This document shows, in pieces, positions 1 to 9,175 of a stretch of 49,791 nt of DNA. Each line of letters starts with the position of its first letter. Position 1 is the stretch's first letter. The DNA lies in contig JAAXJB010000111.1 of NCBI GenBank assembly GCA_012270065.1, positions 1-49,791 on the forward strand. The letters are read 5' to 3'. The notes beneath the pieces are model-generated. The model saw nothing but the letters and a program-made list of their open reading frames with translations, did no database searches and was not told where the DNA came from. This DNA comes from Rubripirellula sp. (GTDB lineage: Bacteria > Planctomycetota > Planctomycetia > Pirellulales > Pirellulaceae). The position numbers and the translations under genes are program-made.

Positions 1-47
1 CATGTCTGTTGACAGACTTGATGCTGGCAACAGCGCATGCCTGTCCG

Positions 48-824
48 TCACTGGCTTTCACCGCGTGGTTCAGTAGCACTGGCTTCTGGCTCACTGGCTT
101 CTGGCTCACTGGCTTCTGGCTCAGCAGTTTCAGGGTTGTTGCCTTCAGGGTCTTCATTGGACTGCGTTGGCTCAGTCTCGGAATCGCTTTCCTCTGCATC
201 GTCCGATGGTTCGGCTGTCTCTTCATCCGACTGGTTTGTTTGCTCCTCTTCGGCTTGTTCACTCGCTTCCTGGCTGGCATCGGAGCTCATGCCTGCATCA
301 CCATCCATACTATTCGACTCCGCATCAGCACGTGACATTTCAGCGAGGTCTTCCTCAGTGAGTTGAACCACGGTTGGTTTTCTGGAGTTTCCACCGCCTT
401 GTTTCATGATTTCGTCGTAGTCTCCCGTTCCCGTTTCTTGGAACATGAGTTTTCCATCCATCTCTGTGTAAATGGCATAGAGGTCAAAGGTACGGATCGG
501 CAAGCCTGACCTCCACTGGTAGATCTCGACGGTGTTGCCATCAGGATTCGTAAATGTTCTGGCAGGTTTTCTGCCAATCAGTTCCTGAACATCCGTATTC
601 GTGAATACAGCATTGGGAGTCGCATTGATCTCGACATTTTTTGCCGCAATCGCTGAATAGGCTGCGTCCACAGCTGGTCTGGCCACCAAGCGGTCATAAC
701 CCATCGCGACAAGCGCTAGGGCAAGGATGCAAAGAAGAACGACCAGGCGGGCTGAGCTGCCTTTTTGGGCGTTTGGCTGGGAGGGATCAGCAGGTTGGTC
801 AGCGCTGGTGTTTGATTCCGACAT
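48..824 (-). CDS. Membrane-anchored acidic protein of unknown function
   Basis: I do not recognise the family. The ATG at 824 is preferred over a TTG six bases upstream. The protein (258 residues) has a short polar N-terminus, one hydrophobic segment at about residues 27-43, then a folded-looking domain to about residue 145 and a long tail very rich in Glu, Asp, Ser and Pro. The tail ends in near-identical EPEAS units encoded by a 15-bp tandem repeat. The topology suggests a single-pass inner-membrane protein whose soluble part lies outside the cytoplasm, with the acidic tail as a flexible spacer. It stands alone and divergent from the ABC cluster. Confident as a gene, not as to role. Confidence 0.8.
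   Translation of the reverse strand: MSESNTSADQPADPSQPNAQKGSSARLVVLLCILALALVAMGYDRLVARPAVDAAYSAIAAKNVEINATPNAVFTNTDVQELIGRKPARTFTNPDGNTVEIYQWRSGLPIRTFDLYAIYTEMDGKLMFQETGTGDYDEIMKQGGGNSRKPTVVQLTEEDLAEMSRADAESNSMDGDAGMSSDASQEASEQAEEEQTNQSDEETAEPSDDAEESDSETEPTQSNEDPEGNNPETAEPEASEPEASEPEASATEPRGESQ
78..122. repeat. 15-bp tandem repeat, three copies
   Basis: The 15-base unit actggcttctggctc occurs three times head to tail. On the minus strand it encodes repeated Glu-Pro-Glu-Ala-Ser units in the tail of the acidic membrane protein. Exact copies imply recent slippage, so copy number probably varies between strains. Confidence 0.9.
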
Positions 825-1607
825 GAGCAATTCTTTGCATGAGGAGTGAGGAAATAGGCTGTGATATGTTGTGTTGGGTAGCTCAGGCTCGTTGGAACAG
901 GTTGGCTGTCGATCAACGAAATTGAGCTAACGCCCGTTGCAGCCCATGATGATATCAACCTTTTTCGCGTCATTCATGCCGGATGTCCATGAGAATAAAA
1001 ACATTCTTCAGACAGTGACATGCATGCACTCATGAGGGATCAATGCGCTGCGTTTGCCTTTCCCAAAACATCCCCGACTTTGTCGGTGGACGTCTTTCAT
1101 TTGCGTCATGTGACCGTAGCGTTCAGTTGGTTTCCGGCTTGGGCAAGGTAAATGTGTGAGGGATCAACTTTTTGCCTCTGTTTTGTGGTGAATGCTTCTC
1201 GGTGGTGTTGGATGTGCGTTATATTGACGACGGACGTGAAAACCCAGATGTCTAGCCGGAATCGCTTTTGCGAGTTGGAATTTGCGGTTTGTTGAACCGT
1301 TGTGTCCAACAGCCTGCATGGCACGATGCGATGGTTTTTGTTCATCGAGTCAGGTGTTGTTCCAGAACAATTTGCGGGTACCGCTACACTTGCGCAGGCA
1401 CTTTTCGGATGGTCATTGTCGATTTCTTTGATCCTGACTGTCGTTTGTAGGGCGTTTGTTCACCAGTTCACGTCCAACCACTTGTTCCGGAGCGACGCTC
1501 GAAAAAAATTGTGATTTGGCTGGGGCGTTTTCAATCGCCCGACTTTCGTGCAAATGATTTGGGTAATGGGAAAAAGGATTGTGAATACACCTTCTGTTGA
1601 ACCGGTC
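825..1607. other. Gap between divergent genes
   Basis: About 780 bases separate the divergent acidic membrane protein and the ABC cluster. No open frame here looks like a real protein. Visible structure: an 11-base direct repeat tgagggatcaa at 1033-1043 and 1157-1167, and a small hairpin CCGAC-ttt-GTCGG at 1074-1086. Promoters of both flanking genes must lie here, but I cannot place -35/-10 boxes with confidence. Confidence 0.5.
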
Positions 1608-1907
1608 ATGAAAAGCCGATTTTTGCCTCGGTTCTCTTTTCGCTTTCTGTTTTTATTGACTTTCATCTGCGCTTTGGTGGGAGCAATTCTTCAGGCAGCG
1701 GGGGCCGGATATGCCATCGCCATCAGTGTGGTTGTATCGTTGTCCTATTTTCTCGTCTTTTTCGCATTGTGCATACTTCTGTTCCTGGTTTTGTGGTCGT
1801 TGTCATTCTTGCAAAGACATAAAGCAGACGAGCAGAATGCAGGCAGCCCATTTGCCGAAGGGCAACTGCCACCACAGATTTTGCCACCACGTAACCCTAC
1901 CGCGTGA
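1608..1907 (+). CDS. Small membrane protein
   Basis: A 99-residue protein from the ATG at 1608, with basic residues (MKSRFLPRFSFRF) before the first hydrophobic stretch; an ATG at 1566 would add 14 residues. Two membrane helices are visible, at about residues 12-32 and 35-60, followed by a short polar, proline-containing tail. No family recognised. It sits directly before the ABC cluster on the same strand, so it may be co-transcribed, but nothing in the sequence ties it to transport. Confidence 0.55.
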   Translation: MKSRFLPRFSFRFLFLLTFICALVGAILQAAGAGYAIAISVVVSLSYFLVFFALCILLFLVLWSLSFLQRHKADEQNAGSPFAEGQLPPQILPPRNPTA

Positions 1908-2100
1908 GATTCATATTTTGGGTGGTTTACCAGTACAACACCGCGCGCCGACAAGACGCGGCGCGGCGATAAGACACCGTGCTGCCGGTGCCGGAACCAT
2001 TGCATGCCCGATCACAAGCGTAGCTGGGCATGTGGCAATTTCATTTCCCTGCTCGATCTTGTTGCGTTTCCGCGATGGAGGTAGATGTGTCCGTTTCCTG

Positions 2101-4383
2101 ATGGTCGCCAGCTTGCTGCTGAGTGGCATGTTGCAGTGTCAATTGAGTGCCCAGGCAATTCCGGGTGGTGCCCGTCACTCGATTGCGTTTCCAAATCCAC
2201 CGGGTCGCGCAGCAGCCGGATTCCTGACGTCGGTCAGGTTTTCCGATTTTTCAAGTTTCGGATACCAGCCAGTCGAAATTCTGTTCGAGGTCCCTGTTGC
2301 TACATCAGCTGATCTGCGTCTGGTTTATCGGGTGGTCAATCTCGCTGAAACTCAAACGCCGGACGATAATCGTTTGTCGGTGGACATTCCCATTCTTGTT
2401 CCTGAGGGAACGAAGAACGGCCGCTGGGTGCGATATTTGCCGAAGTGGATGTTGGGTAACGGCTATGAAGTCAGTGTGATTCGGGATGGTCAGCCGATTC
2501 CGGGCTATCGCGGCGTAACGGGTGACACGACTAAATACATGCAGTTGGGCAGGTATTTGGACTGGCGACAGCAGGCCGTTGGTGAATTGTCCACGAATCT
2601 TCTGTTGATCACGGATACCCCGCAGCTGAGTTCCGCTGACCGGCTTGCGTTGGCTGGTTTGAATTTGCCATGGCGTTTTGTGCTCGATGGACCTTGGGTG
2701 TCAGCGAGTGACGCTCTGAAAATGAGCTCATCAAGGACGAGGTATAATGTGCTACCCGTTACTGCACATGCCTGTGGTAACAAAGGTTTGCCTCATGACT
2801 GGCGTGGTTATGAACGCTGGGACCTGATCGTTTTGAGCAAGTCTGGCATCGAATCATTGAAAGGCCAGCAGTCTGAGTGGGATGCTCTGTACGGTTGGAT
2901 CTTGTGTGGAGGAACGGTCGTTGTCTGGGATGCCGAATCACAGGCTGAGTTGGATGGACTGTTTGCGCAGCCCGGCAGGAAGCCCGGAAAACCGAGCAGG
3001 GACCAGATTCGGGGGCTGGGCATCGATGTGAGCGACATGTTTGTGCCTGGTCTGGAGTTCTCCCCGGGGCAGGATTCAGTTCAGTCACCGAACCCGAATC
3101 CACCCACGGCAAAGTCTCCAGCAAATTACCCCTCGGCAGGTCAGTCGCCAGACAAGTCGGCTCCAGGTTCTCCCCGTTTTTATTTTGTGTCACTGGGCGC
3201 AGGAAAGGCCATCTCCGTCGATGGTTTGCCAGGCACCTCCGCTGGCCAGAAAAATTTGCAGCCGCCCAAGGCAGTGAACCGAGATGACTTTGGTGATGAG
3301 TCACGGTGGAAATATTACACCAAGCTCATGAAAAGTGATTCGTCCTACGCGTTGAGGCGCGGTGCTGATCCTGTGCTGGGGAATGTGCAGTATTACAATT
3401 GGCTGGTTCCGGGCGTGGCGCAGCCACCGGTGTATGCTCTGGTTGGATTTTTGAGCGTTTTCATCGTTGTTGTGGGGCCCATCGCCTATCGGCGGACTTC
3501 GAAAAGTGGTCGTACCCACTTGATGTTTGTGATCGCACCCGCGTTGGCGTTGTTCACCACGGCCAGCATGTTTGCTTATGGAATCGTGGTAGATGGATTT
3601 TCAACCGTGGGACGCATGCGTCAGGTGACTTGGGTCGATGGAGCAACCGGGAACGCAGGCGAAAGGGTCCTCGAAACCTATTTTGCTCCCATCAGTCCCC
3701 GGGATGGTGTGAGCTTTCCCGGAGACGCTGAAGTTTTTTCCGTCGAACAGCCAGCGGAGAAGACATGGGAGTTTCGACATAATTCAGATGCTGCGCCGCG
3801 GGGCTCTGTGGTGGTCACGCCGGAGTTGCAACGTTTCAGTTCGAGTTTTTTACCCTCACGCGAACAGCGGCAATTCGTTTCTCACCGGCCGCGTTTCAAC
3901 GTGGGGCGTTTGAACACGCGTCTTGACGGATCCGTGCAGCCGTCGTTGGTTGTTACCAACGAATTCAAGTTCCGGGTTCAAGATGCAGTGCTGCGAGATC
4001 ATTCCGGGGCTTACTGGCGGATCCAGGACCTGGCACCGGGGTCGACCGGAACAGCTGACGCCATTGGGCCATCAACCGCGTCGAAACTGTTGGGGAGTTT
4101 TTACCTCGATCATCGGCCCGTTGCTTCGGGCGGCGTTTCTCCTTCGCTCAATCGTCGGGGGTACGGTATTCGAGACTTGAACTCCGAGCTGGCCAAATGG
4201 GTAGGAAGCGCTAACGCGAGAGAAGGTAGGTTTGAGGGTCAGCTTCGTGAACAGCTGCAGATGACGTCAAGTCTGCCAATGGGAGGGTTCACTGCAAAAT
4301 GTGATTTGGAAATGGAGGTGCCTGCGGTCAAAGGAGCAATTTTGGAAGATAGTGTTCACTACGTCATGGGGACGCTGCCATGA
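2101..4383 (+). CDS. Large envelope protein of ABC export cluster
   Basis: The open frame extends upstream to 1711 but overlaps the small membrane protein; the ATG at 2101 opens a good signal peptide (MVASLLLSGMLQCQLSAQA), so I start there (760 residues). A beta-rich N-terminal region follows, then a stretch resembling a GATase/ThuA-like fold, then a low-complexity Pro/Ser/Gly linker near residues 320-365. Two membrane helices (around FLSVFIVVVGPIAY and IAPALALFTTASMFAYGIVV) precede a second beta-rich domain that is probably periplasmic. Its stop overlaps the ATPase start by four bases (ATGA), so the two are translationally coupled. By position it resembles accessory envelope subunits beside gliding/export-type ABC-2 transporters, but that is inference. 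Confidence 0.75.
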   Translation: MVASLLLSGMLQCQLSAQAIPGGARHSIAFPNPPGRAAAGFLTSVRFSDFSSFGYQPVEILFEVPVATSADLRLVYRVVNLAETQTPDDNRLSVDIPILVPEGTKNGRWVRYLPKWMLGNGYEVSVIRDGQPIPGYRGVTGDTTKYMQLGRYLDWRQQAVGELSTNLLLITDTPQLSSADRLALAGLNLPWRFVLDGPWVSASDALKMSSSRTRYNVLPVTAHACGNKGLPHDWRGYERWDLIVLSKSGIESLKGQQSEWDALYGWILCGGTVVVWDAESQAELDGLFAQPGRKPGKPSRDQIRGLGIDVSDMFVPGLEFSPGQDSVQSPNPNPPTAKSPANYPSAGQSPDKSAPGSPRFYFVSLGAGKAISVDGLPGTSAGQKNLQPPKAVNRDDFGDESRWKYYTKLMKSDSSYALRRGADPVLGNVQYYNWLVPGVAQPPVYALVGFLSVFIVVVGPIAYRRTSKSGRTHLMFVIAPALALFTTASMFAYGIVVDGFSTVGRMRQVTWVDGATGNAGERVLETYFAPISPRDGVSFPGDAEVFSVEQPAEKTWEFRHNSDAAPRGSVVVTPELQRFSSSFLPSREQRQFVSHRPRFNVGRLNTRLDGSVQPSLVVTNEFKFRVQDAVLRDHSGAYWRIQDLAPGSTGTADAIGPSTASKLLGSFYLDHRPVASGGVSPSLNRRGYGIRDLNSELAKWVGSANAREGRFEGQLREQLQMTSSLPMGGFTAKCDLEMEVPAVKGAILEDSVHYVMGTLP

Positions 4384-5456
4384 GTCATGAGCAGACAGAC
4401 GACAACGCCGGGGCGGTTTCGCCATCCGAAAGTCAGCAGGCTGCGTTCTCGATGCAGCAACATGCTCAGGGCCACGAGGATCATGAGCAGAGACGTGCTG
4501 TTCCGGCCGTGCACGGGCAGTCAGATGATTGCATCGAAATGCGACGCTTGCATCGTTTTTTTGGAACGACCAAAGCTGTCCAGGACATTTCCTTCAGTGT
4601 CAAGCGTGGGCATGTATTCGGCTACATTGGACCAAATGGCGCAGGGAAGACCACTTCCATGCGTATCATGGCTACTCTGGATCTGCCAAGTTATGGTGAT
4701 GTTTTCATCGATGGTCTCTCTTGTGTGAATGATCCTGAGCTGGTGCGGAATCGTCTCGGATTCATGCCGGATGCATTCGGTACCTATCGGGATGTGAATT
4801 GCCGCGAGTACTTGGACTTTTTTGCCAGAGCCTACGGATTGGCTGGCGCCGAACGAACCCGTCGACTTGCCTGGGTGCTCGGTTTTACCGGGACCGAAGG
4901 AATGGCCAATAAACCGATTCGAGGTTTGAGCAAGGGCATGAAACAACGTCTTTGTCTTGGGCGTACTCTGATTCATGATCCCGCTGTTCTGATTCTTGAT
5001 GAGCCTGCTGCCGGTTTGGATCCCCGCGCACGGATCGATCTGAGGCGGATGATTCGTGATCTGGCCAATCAGGGAAAGACAGTCCTGATCAGCAGCCATA
5101 TTCTTACCGAATTGGCCGAGATGTGTGATTCGGTTGGGATCATTGAGCAAGGCAAGTTGCTCGCAACCGGTACGGTTGAGGAAATCGAGCAGCAGCAGGT
5201 CGCAACCAGTGAACTGACTCTGAGAATTCTGGATCGGGCTGAGCAAGCGTCGACTGTGCTGAAAGATCTGCCGCTGGTATCCAACTTGTTGTGTGACGGA
5301 GATCTGGTGCGATTTGAGTTTTCGGGCGACACCAGAGAGCAGGCTGAACTCCTCGCGATGCTCATTCGCAAGGATTTCGCCGTGGCCGAATGTACTGCAC
5401 ATCGCAAGAGTCTTGAGGATGTGTTTCTGCAGGTCACGGAGGGGTTGGTGCAATGA
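4380..5456 (+). CDS. ABC transporter ATP-binding protein
   Basis: Cytoplasmic ATPase of an ABC-2 type exporter. After a polar N-terminal extension of about 50 residues, the nucleotide-binding domain shows Walker A GPNGAGKT (84-91), the signature LSKGMKQR (183-190), Walker B LILDEPAAGLD (204-214) and the H-loop SSH (238-240). The C-terminal 80 residues form the small domain common in the CcmA/NatA branch. The start overlaps the upstream gene by four bases. The permease follows about 260 bases downstream, so the pair forms one transporter. The substrate cannot be read from sequence. The long hydrophilic extension before the domain is unusual; an internal start could remove part of it. Confidence 0.93.
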   Translation: MSHEQTDDNAGAVSPSESQQAAFSMQQHAQGHEDHEQRRAVPAVHGQSDDCIEMRRLHRFFGTTKAVQDISFSVKRGHVFGYIGPNGAGKTTSMRIMATLDLPSYGDVFIDGLSCVNDPELVRNRLGFMPDAFGTYRDVNCREYLDFFARAYGLAGAERTRRLAWVLGFTGTEGMANKPIRGLSKGMKQRLCLGRTLIHDPAVLILDEPAAGLDPRARIDLRRMIRDLANQGKTVLISSHILTELAEMCDSVGIIEQGKLLATGTVEEIEQQQVATSELTLRILDRAEQASTVLKDLPLVSNLLCDGDLVRFEFSGDTREQAELLAMLIRKDFAVAECTAHRKSLEDVFLQVTEGLVQ

Positions 5457-5713
5457 TGTGTAACGCAAAGCTCAGTACACAGAACACGAGGCACGTCACT
5501 CCGGGGGCATTTCAGCCGGCCTTGGCAGGAAAGAGTGTGGCTTCTTGCGCCGTGCAGCTGTTTGGCTTGCTGCCAGGATGCAGGTCCGTTCACATCAAGG
5601 TCGCTCACAGTTCGTTGGCAGTGATGCAGGGTGTGGTGACTGAACCTTGCAGCACACAACTGGCACTGTTGGGTGAAGGAAGCATGAGTGCTTTCAAGAG
5701 GAGTGACTTGTGA
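5453..5713 (+). CDS. Possible small ORF linking ATPase and permease
   Basis: An 86-codon frame starts in an ATGA overlap with the ATPase stop and ends in a TGATG overlap with the permease start, so it fills the gap between them exactly. The predicted product is polar with no signal, helix or known motif. The end-to-end fit is what a real coupled gene would show, but a frame of this length can arise by chance and the composition is not convincing. Reported at low confidence because otherwise this is a roughly 250-base gap inside a tight operon. Confidence 0.22.
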   Translation: MMCNAKLSTQNTRHVTPGAFQPALAGKSVASCAVQLFGLLPGCRSVHIKVAHSSLAVMQGVVTEPCSTQLALLGEGSMSAFKRSDL

Positions 5714-7401
5714 TGTCCAGTCTGGTGCCGTCAAAGAGTTCTGTCAGTTCGGATGAAGATACCGTTGCTCAGTCCCTGCGTGGTCGTGGCATGGAAAAAC
5801 TGGATGACTGGTGCGGGAAATGGAGCGATGGTTGCAATCCCATTCTGATCAAGGAAACTCGCCAGGCGCTGAAGAGTCGCCAGTTCATCGTCACGTTTTC
5901 GCTGTTATTGTTTGTCGCTCTTTCGTGGACGATCATCGGCACTTTTTCGTTGATGCCGGCTATTTACACGACACCATCAGCACCTCCGATGATGTTGGGT
6001 TATTACTTTGTGTTGGCCTTGCCGATGCTCCTGGTCGTGCCGTTGGCAGCGTATCGGTCTCTGGAGTGTGAAATCGACGATGGGACTTTGGAACTGTTGT
6101 CGATCACTTCACTTTCACCGTGGCAGATCGTGTTGGGAAAGCTCGCCAGTGCGATGTTGCAAATGATGTTGTATTTTGTCGTGCTGTTCCCGTGCATCGC
6201 CTACGCTTACACCCTGAGGGGAGTTGATTTTCCGACAACCGTTGCCTTGCTGGTGATGTTGGTTTTCGCCGGTGCGATGATGACCGTGGTGGCTTTGTTT
6301 TTTGCTCCCATGTCGCGTTCGCGGACGGGGCGTGTGGCGATGCTGTTGGTGATCATCTTTCTGTTGTTCGTTGCGGAGTGGGTTCTGGGGCTATTTGCTT
6401 ATGACTTGATTGAATACGGTTTTGATCTGTCGATTGGCTTTGATGAGGGCTGGGTTTTTGTGGCTGGTCTCGTTCTGGTGTGTCCAGCATTTGCTTATCT
6501 GCTTCTTACTTTAGCCGCGGCTCAATTGACGCCAGCCAGCGAGAATCGGTCCACTGGCATTCGCTGGGCTCTTCTTTTTCTTACGGCAACGAGTGCCGCG
6601 TGGGTTGCACTTGGCAGCAACAGCGAGGAGTTCTCCAGGGGCTTTGCGGAAGAGTTACTGTATATCGCTGGAGTAATTCTGGTCATTGTGTGGACTTTGG
6701 CTGGCAGTATGTTGGTTTCTGAGTCGGCTGTTGTGACACCGAGGGTGAGAAGGGATCTGCCTCAAAGTTTTCTGGCGCGGGCCACTCTTGGTTGGCTAAC
6801 GCCGGGGCCGGCGACAGGTTTGGTGTTTTCCGTAATCAACATGGTCGTGCTGGCAAGCTTGGTAAGTTTCTTCATGTTTGCCACGGACCAATGGGGTGGC
6901 GGGTTTTCGCCGCGATCGAGTCGGATCTTGAACCAGTTCATCTTCGCACTGGTTGCCTACCAGACTTGTGGTCTGGTGCTTGTGTACTTTTTGATGCGAC
7001 TTCTGCGTCGAAACAATAATCCTCGTGTGGAGGTAGGTGCCGCTGCTCTTGCCGTCGTGGGCGTGTTTTCTGCGCTGACACCTTTTGGAATTGAGCTTTA
7101 CTCGAATGATTTTCGGCAGTTCCCTTACTCGAATTTGCAGGCGACCAACTGGGTTTGGACGCTTTACAGCATTTTGGATGGAGATGATCGTTCCGGCGTC
7201 GTCAGTTGTTTTGCTTTTCTGGGTGTCATTGGCGTAGTTTGGGTTTTGTACCTCAACCCTATGCTGGTTCGTCCCCTTCGCACTGCCACACCTGAGCGTG
7301 TGAAGCAGGAACTCGAAAAGGCAAAGCTGGCCCGCAAGAAAAGCAGGATCCGAAGTAGCCGTCAGGAGCTTGCCGACGACATTGAAAACGAATTCGGCTG
7401 A
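5713..7401 (+). CDS. ABC-2 type transporter permease
   Basis: Integral membrane partner of the ATPase at 4380-5456. The 562-residue protein has a cytoplasmic N-terminus (about 45 residues) with the NPILIKETRQALKSR segment typical of ABC-2 permeases, where the coupling helix lies. About twelve hydrophobic segments follow, and a basic, coil-like C-terminal tail. Twelve helices is double the usual six of a single ABC-2 subunit, as in related fused permeases. ATG at 5713 is chosen over the GTG immediately before it. Cargo unknown; likely membrane or envelope-related given the large exported partner upstream. Confidence 0.88.
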   Translation: MSSLVPSKSSVSSDEDTVAQSLRGRGMEKLDDWCGKWSDGCNPILIKETRQALKSRQFIVTFSLLLFVALSWTIIGTFSLMPAIYTTPSAPPMMLGYYFVLALPMLLVVPLAAYRSLECEIDDGTLELLSITSLSPWQIVLGKLASAMLQMMLYFVVLFPCIAYAYTLRGVDFPTTVALLVMLVFAGAMMTVVALFFAPMSRSRTGRVAMLLVIIFLLFVAEWVLGLFAYDLIEYGFDLSIGFDEGWVFVAGLVLVCPAFAYLLLTLAAAQLTPASENRSTGIRWALLFLTATSAAWVALGSNSEEFSRGFAEELLYIAGVILVIVWTLAGSMLVSESAVVTPRVRRDLPQSFLARATLGWLTPGPATGLVFSVINMVVLASLVSFFMFATDQWGGGFSPRSSRILNQFIFALVAYQTCGLVLVYFLMRLLRRNNNPRVEVGAAALAVVGVFSALTPFGIELYSNDFRQFPYSNLQATNWVWTLYSILDGDDRSGVVSCFAFLGVIGVVWVLYLNPMLVRPLRTATPERVKQELEKAKLARKKSRIRSSRQELADDIENEFG

Positions 7402-7651
7402 CGCATTGCCAGTTTTTATGCGGGGAGTGTTTCAGGCATTGTTGTTTTGGTAGAGGTGGTGAACCAGGTGATATCGTGCAGGTCTCCGGTTTCTTGGGAA
7501 AGTAAGAGGTTTGGGGTGTTTCGTGGCGGGGTGGGCGTTCTTGCCGGGATGTTTAGAATGGAGCTTGCGGCATGAGAGGCATTCGGGTGTCTTCAAAGTT
7601 TCGTGCAGCGGATATACGGATCATTTCTCACAACACGGATTGATGCATCGC

Positions 7652-8404
7652 ATGTCATCGGATTCACCATCGCCGGCTGACCGGCCTGACCCCAATGACG
7701 GGAATCCTGCTCTCAGGGCACGCGTTCCCGATCACGTTGCCGACGGCTGTTTTAGCACAGGGGCGATCGTGATGACCGGACCCAGTGAATATGTGGTCGA
7801 CTTTTTGCAGACGATCGGTCGACCGCATCGCGTCGCACGTCGGGTGATCGTGCCGCACCCGGTCATGCCGCAGTTCATTGATGCGCTGAATACCAATCTG
7901 GATCTTTACAAATCCCGGTTTGGTGACCCCCCTGTGCCGCCACAAAACCAGAATCAGGCTCGGCGTCCCACACCACAGGAAATCTATGATGACTTGAAGC
8001 TGCCAGATGAAGTGCTCAGTGGTGTTTATGCCAACGGAGTGATGATTGGTCATGGTGCAAGTGAGTTTGGCCTCGACTTTCTCACCAGCTTTTTTCCTCA
8101 ATCGGCTGTCAGTGCGCGGGTGTTTGTTTCTGCCGGACAAGTGCCCAGACTGTTGGAATCTTTGAAAAGTGCAGTCAGACAGCTCGAACAGCGTCAGCAG
8201 GCTGCTGCCTCAGGCGTGACTGCGACCATCGAGCCAGTGGGGGATCCACCTGTTCCGAAAGACCCGCCACCATCGGTCGGACCATTGCCAGACAATGCTT
8301 CTGATGGTCTGGATGGAGATTCACCTGGTGACGGATTGCCGCCAGCTGGTGAAGACGATTCTCCACCGGGTACGGAAGACCCACCCAAGAATCTCGATCT
8401 TTGA
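7652..8404 (+). CDS. Tandem DUF3467 protein
   Basis: Two copies of the DUF3467 pattern are visible. The first, about residues 28-92, contains GAIVMTGPSEYVVDFLQT and a conserved V-P-H-P turn. The second, about 112-172, contains GVMIGHGASEFGLDFL and ARVFVSAGQ. DUF3467 proteins are small bacterial proteins of unknown role that normally carry one copy; here two are joined by a Pro/Gln linker and followed by a disordered tail rich in Pro, Asp and Gly. No signal peptide, so probably cytoplasmic. The frame is open up to 7511, but the ATG at 7652 (or 7643) fits the domain start best. Confidence 0.75.
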   Translation: MSSDSPSPADRPDPNDGNPALRARVPDHVADGCFSTGAIVMTGPSEYVVDFLQTIGRPHRVARRVIVPHPVMPQFIDALNTNLDLYKSRFGDPPVPPQNQNQARRPTPQEIYDDLKLPDEVLSGVYANGVMIGHGASEFGLDFLTSFFPQSAVSARVFVSAGQVPRLLESLKSAVRQLEQRQQAAASGVTATIEPVGDPPVPKDPPPSVGPLPDNASDGLDGDSPGDGLPPAGEDDSPPGTEDPPKNLDL

Positions 8405-8443
8405 TGTCTGATTAGTGATTGTCACGCCAGCCGCAGGTTGCGA

Positions 8444-9121
8444 ATGAGCGAAACCAGTAGAATCCCATTGATGAATGGGTTGATGTCAACTTCGTTGCCG
8501 ACGGACGAGGATCTTGTGCTGGCGAGTGGCTCACCCCGAAGAGCTGAATTACTCACTGCGGCCGGCTATCGGTTTCGTGTGATGGTCGCTGGTGATGAGG
8601 CTGAGTGTGGCATGTGTAGCCGTGAAACGGCACCCGAACTGGTTGCCCGCTATGCCTACAGGAAAGCGGCCGATGTTGTTTCACGAATTGACCAGGGGCT
8701 TGTGCTTGCCGCAGATACGGTGGCTTCCTGTGTCGGGCAGATTCTTGGGAAACCCCGCGACCAGGATCATGCAGAGGAAATTCTTCGCCTGCTCAGTGGG
8801 CGGAAGCATGACGTTTACACCGGAGTCTGTCTCTGGTCAGCCAGGCAGAACCGGTGTCTGGTCGATGTCGTCCGAACAGAATTGGAAATGCTGCCGTTAA
8901 CAGATGACATGCTGGACGAGTACCTGGATTCCATGAAATGGGAGGGCAAAGCAGGGGCATTCGGGTATCAGGATGGCCATGATTGGCTCGTCGTCACCAA
9001 CGGAAGTGAGAGCAACGTCGTTGGACTGCCAATGGAGCGTTTGACGGAATTACTGGAAAATTTCAACTCGATAGCCGAAACCGTTAATACAGGAAGTATC
9101 AGTTCACCCCGCAAATGTTGA
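8444..9121 (+). CDS. maf: Maf-family nucleotide pyrophosphatase
   Basis: Maf proteins hydrolyse non-canonical or methylated nucleoside triphosphates to monophosphates in the cytoplasm (dTTP/UTP or m7GTP types) and were first linked to septum inhibition. The substrate loop SGSPRR lies at about residues 28-33. LAADTVAS carries the conserved metal-binding Asp, GKPRD follows, and the C-terminal signature KAGAFGYQD is clear. Length (225 residues) is slightly above the usual 190-200 because of an N-terminal extension; ATGs at 8471 and 8483 are plausible alternative starts. It follows the DUF3467 gene at 39 bases and may be co-transcribed. Confidence 0.92.
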   Translation: MSETSRIPLMNGLMSTSLPTDEDLVLASGSPRRAELLTAAGYRFRVMVAGDEAECGMCSRETAPELVARYAYRKAADVVSRIDQGLVLAADTVASCVGQILGKPRDQDHAEEILRLLSGRKHDVYTGVCLWSARQNRCLVDVVRTELEMLPLTDDMLDEYLDSMKWEGKAGAFGYQDGHDWLVVTNGSESNVVGLPMERLTELLENFNSIAETVNTGSISSPRKC

Positions 9122-9175
9122 CTTTCGGGGCATTCATGGCGGTTTTGCCCAGTTCAGTATCGGTAGAGTACTCTC

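Noticed and set aside
1711-2100. Upstream extension of the large envelope protein frame.
   Set aside because: It overlaps the small membrane protein in another frame and the added sequence looks non-coding; the signal peptide begins at 2101.
5069-5734. Long antisense open frames across the ABC ATPase.
   Set aside because: Shadow of the real gene; no motif, signal or reasonable composition.
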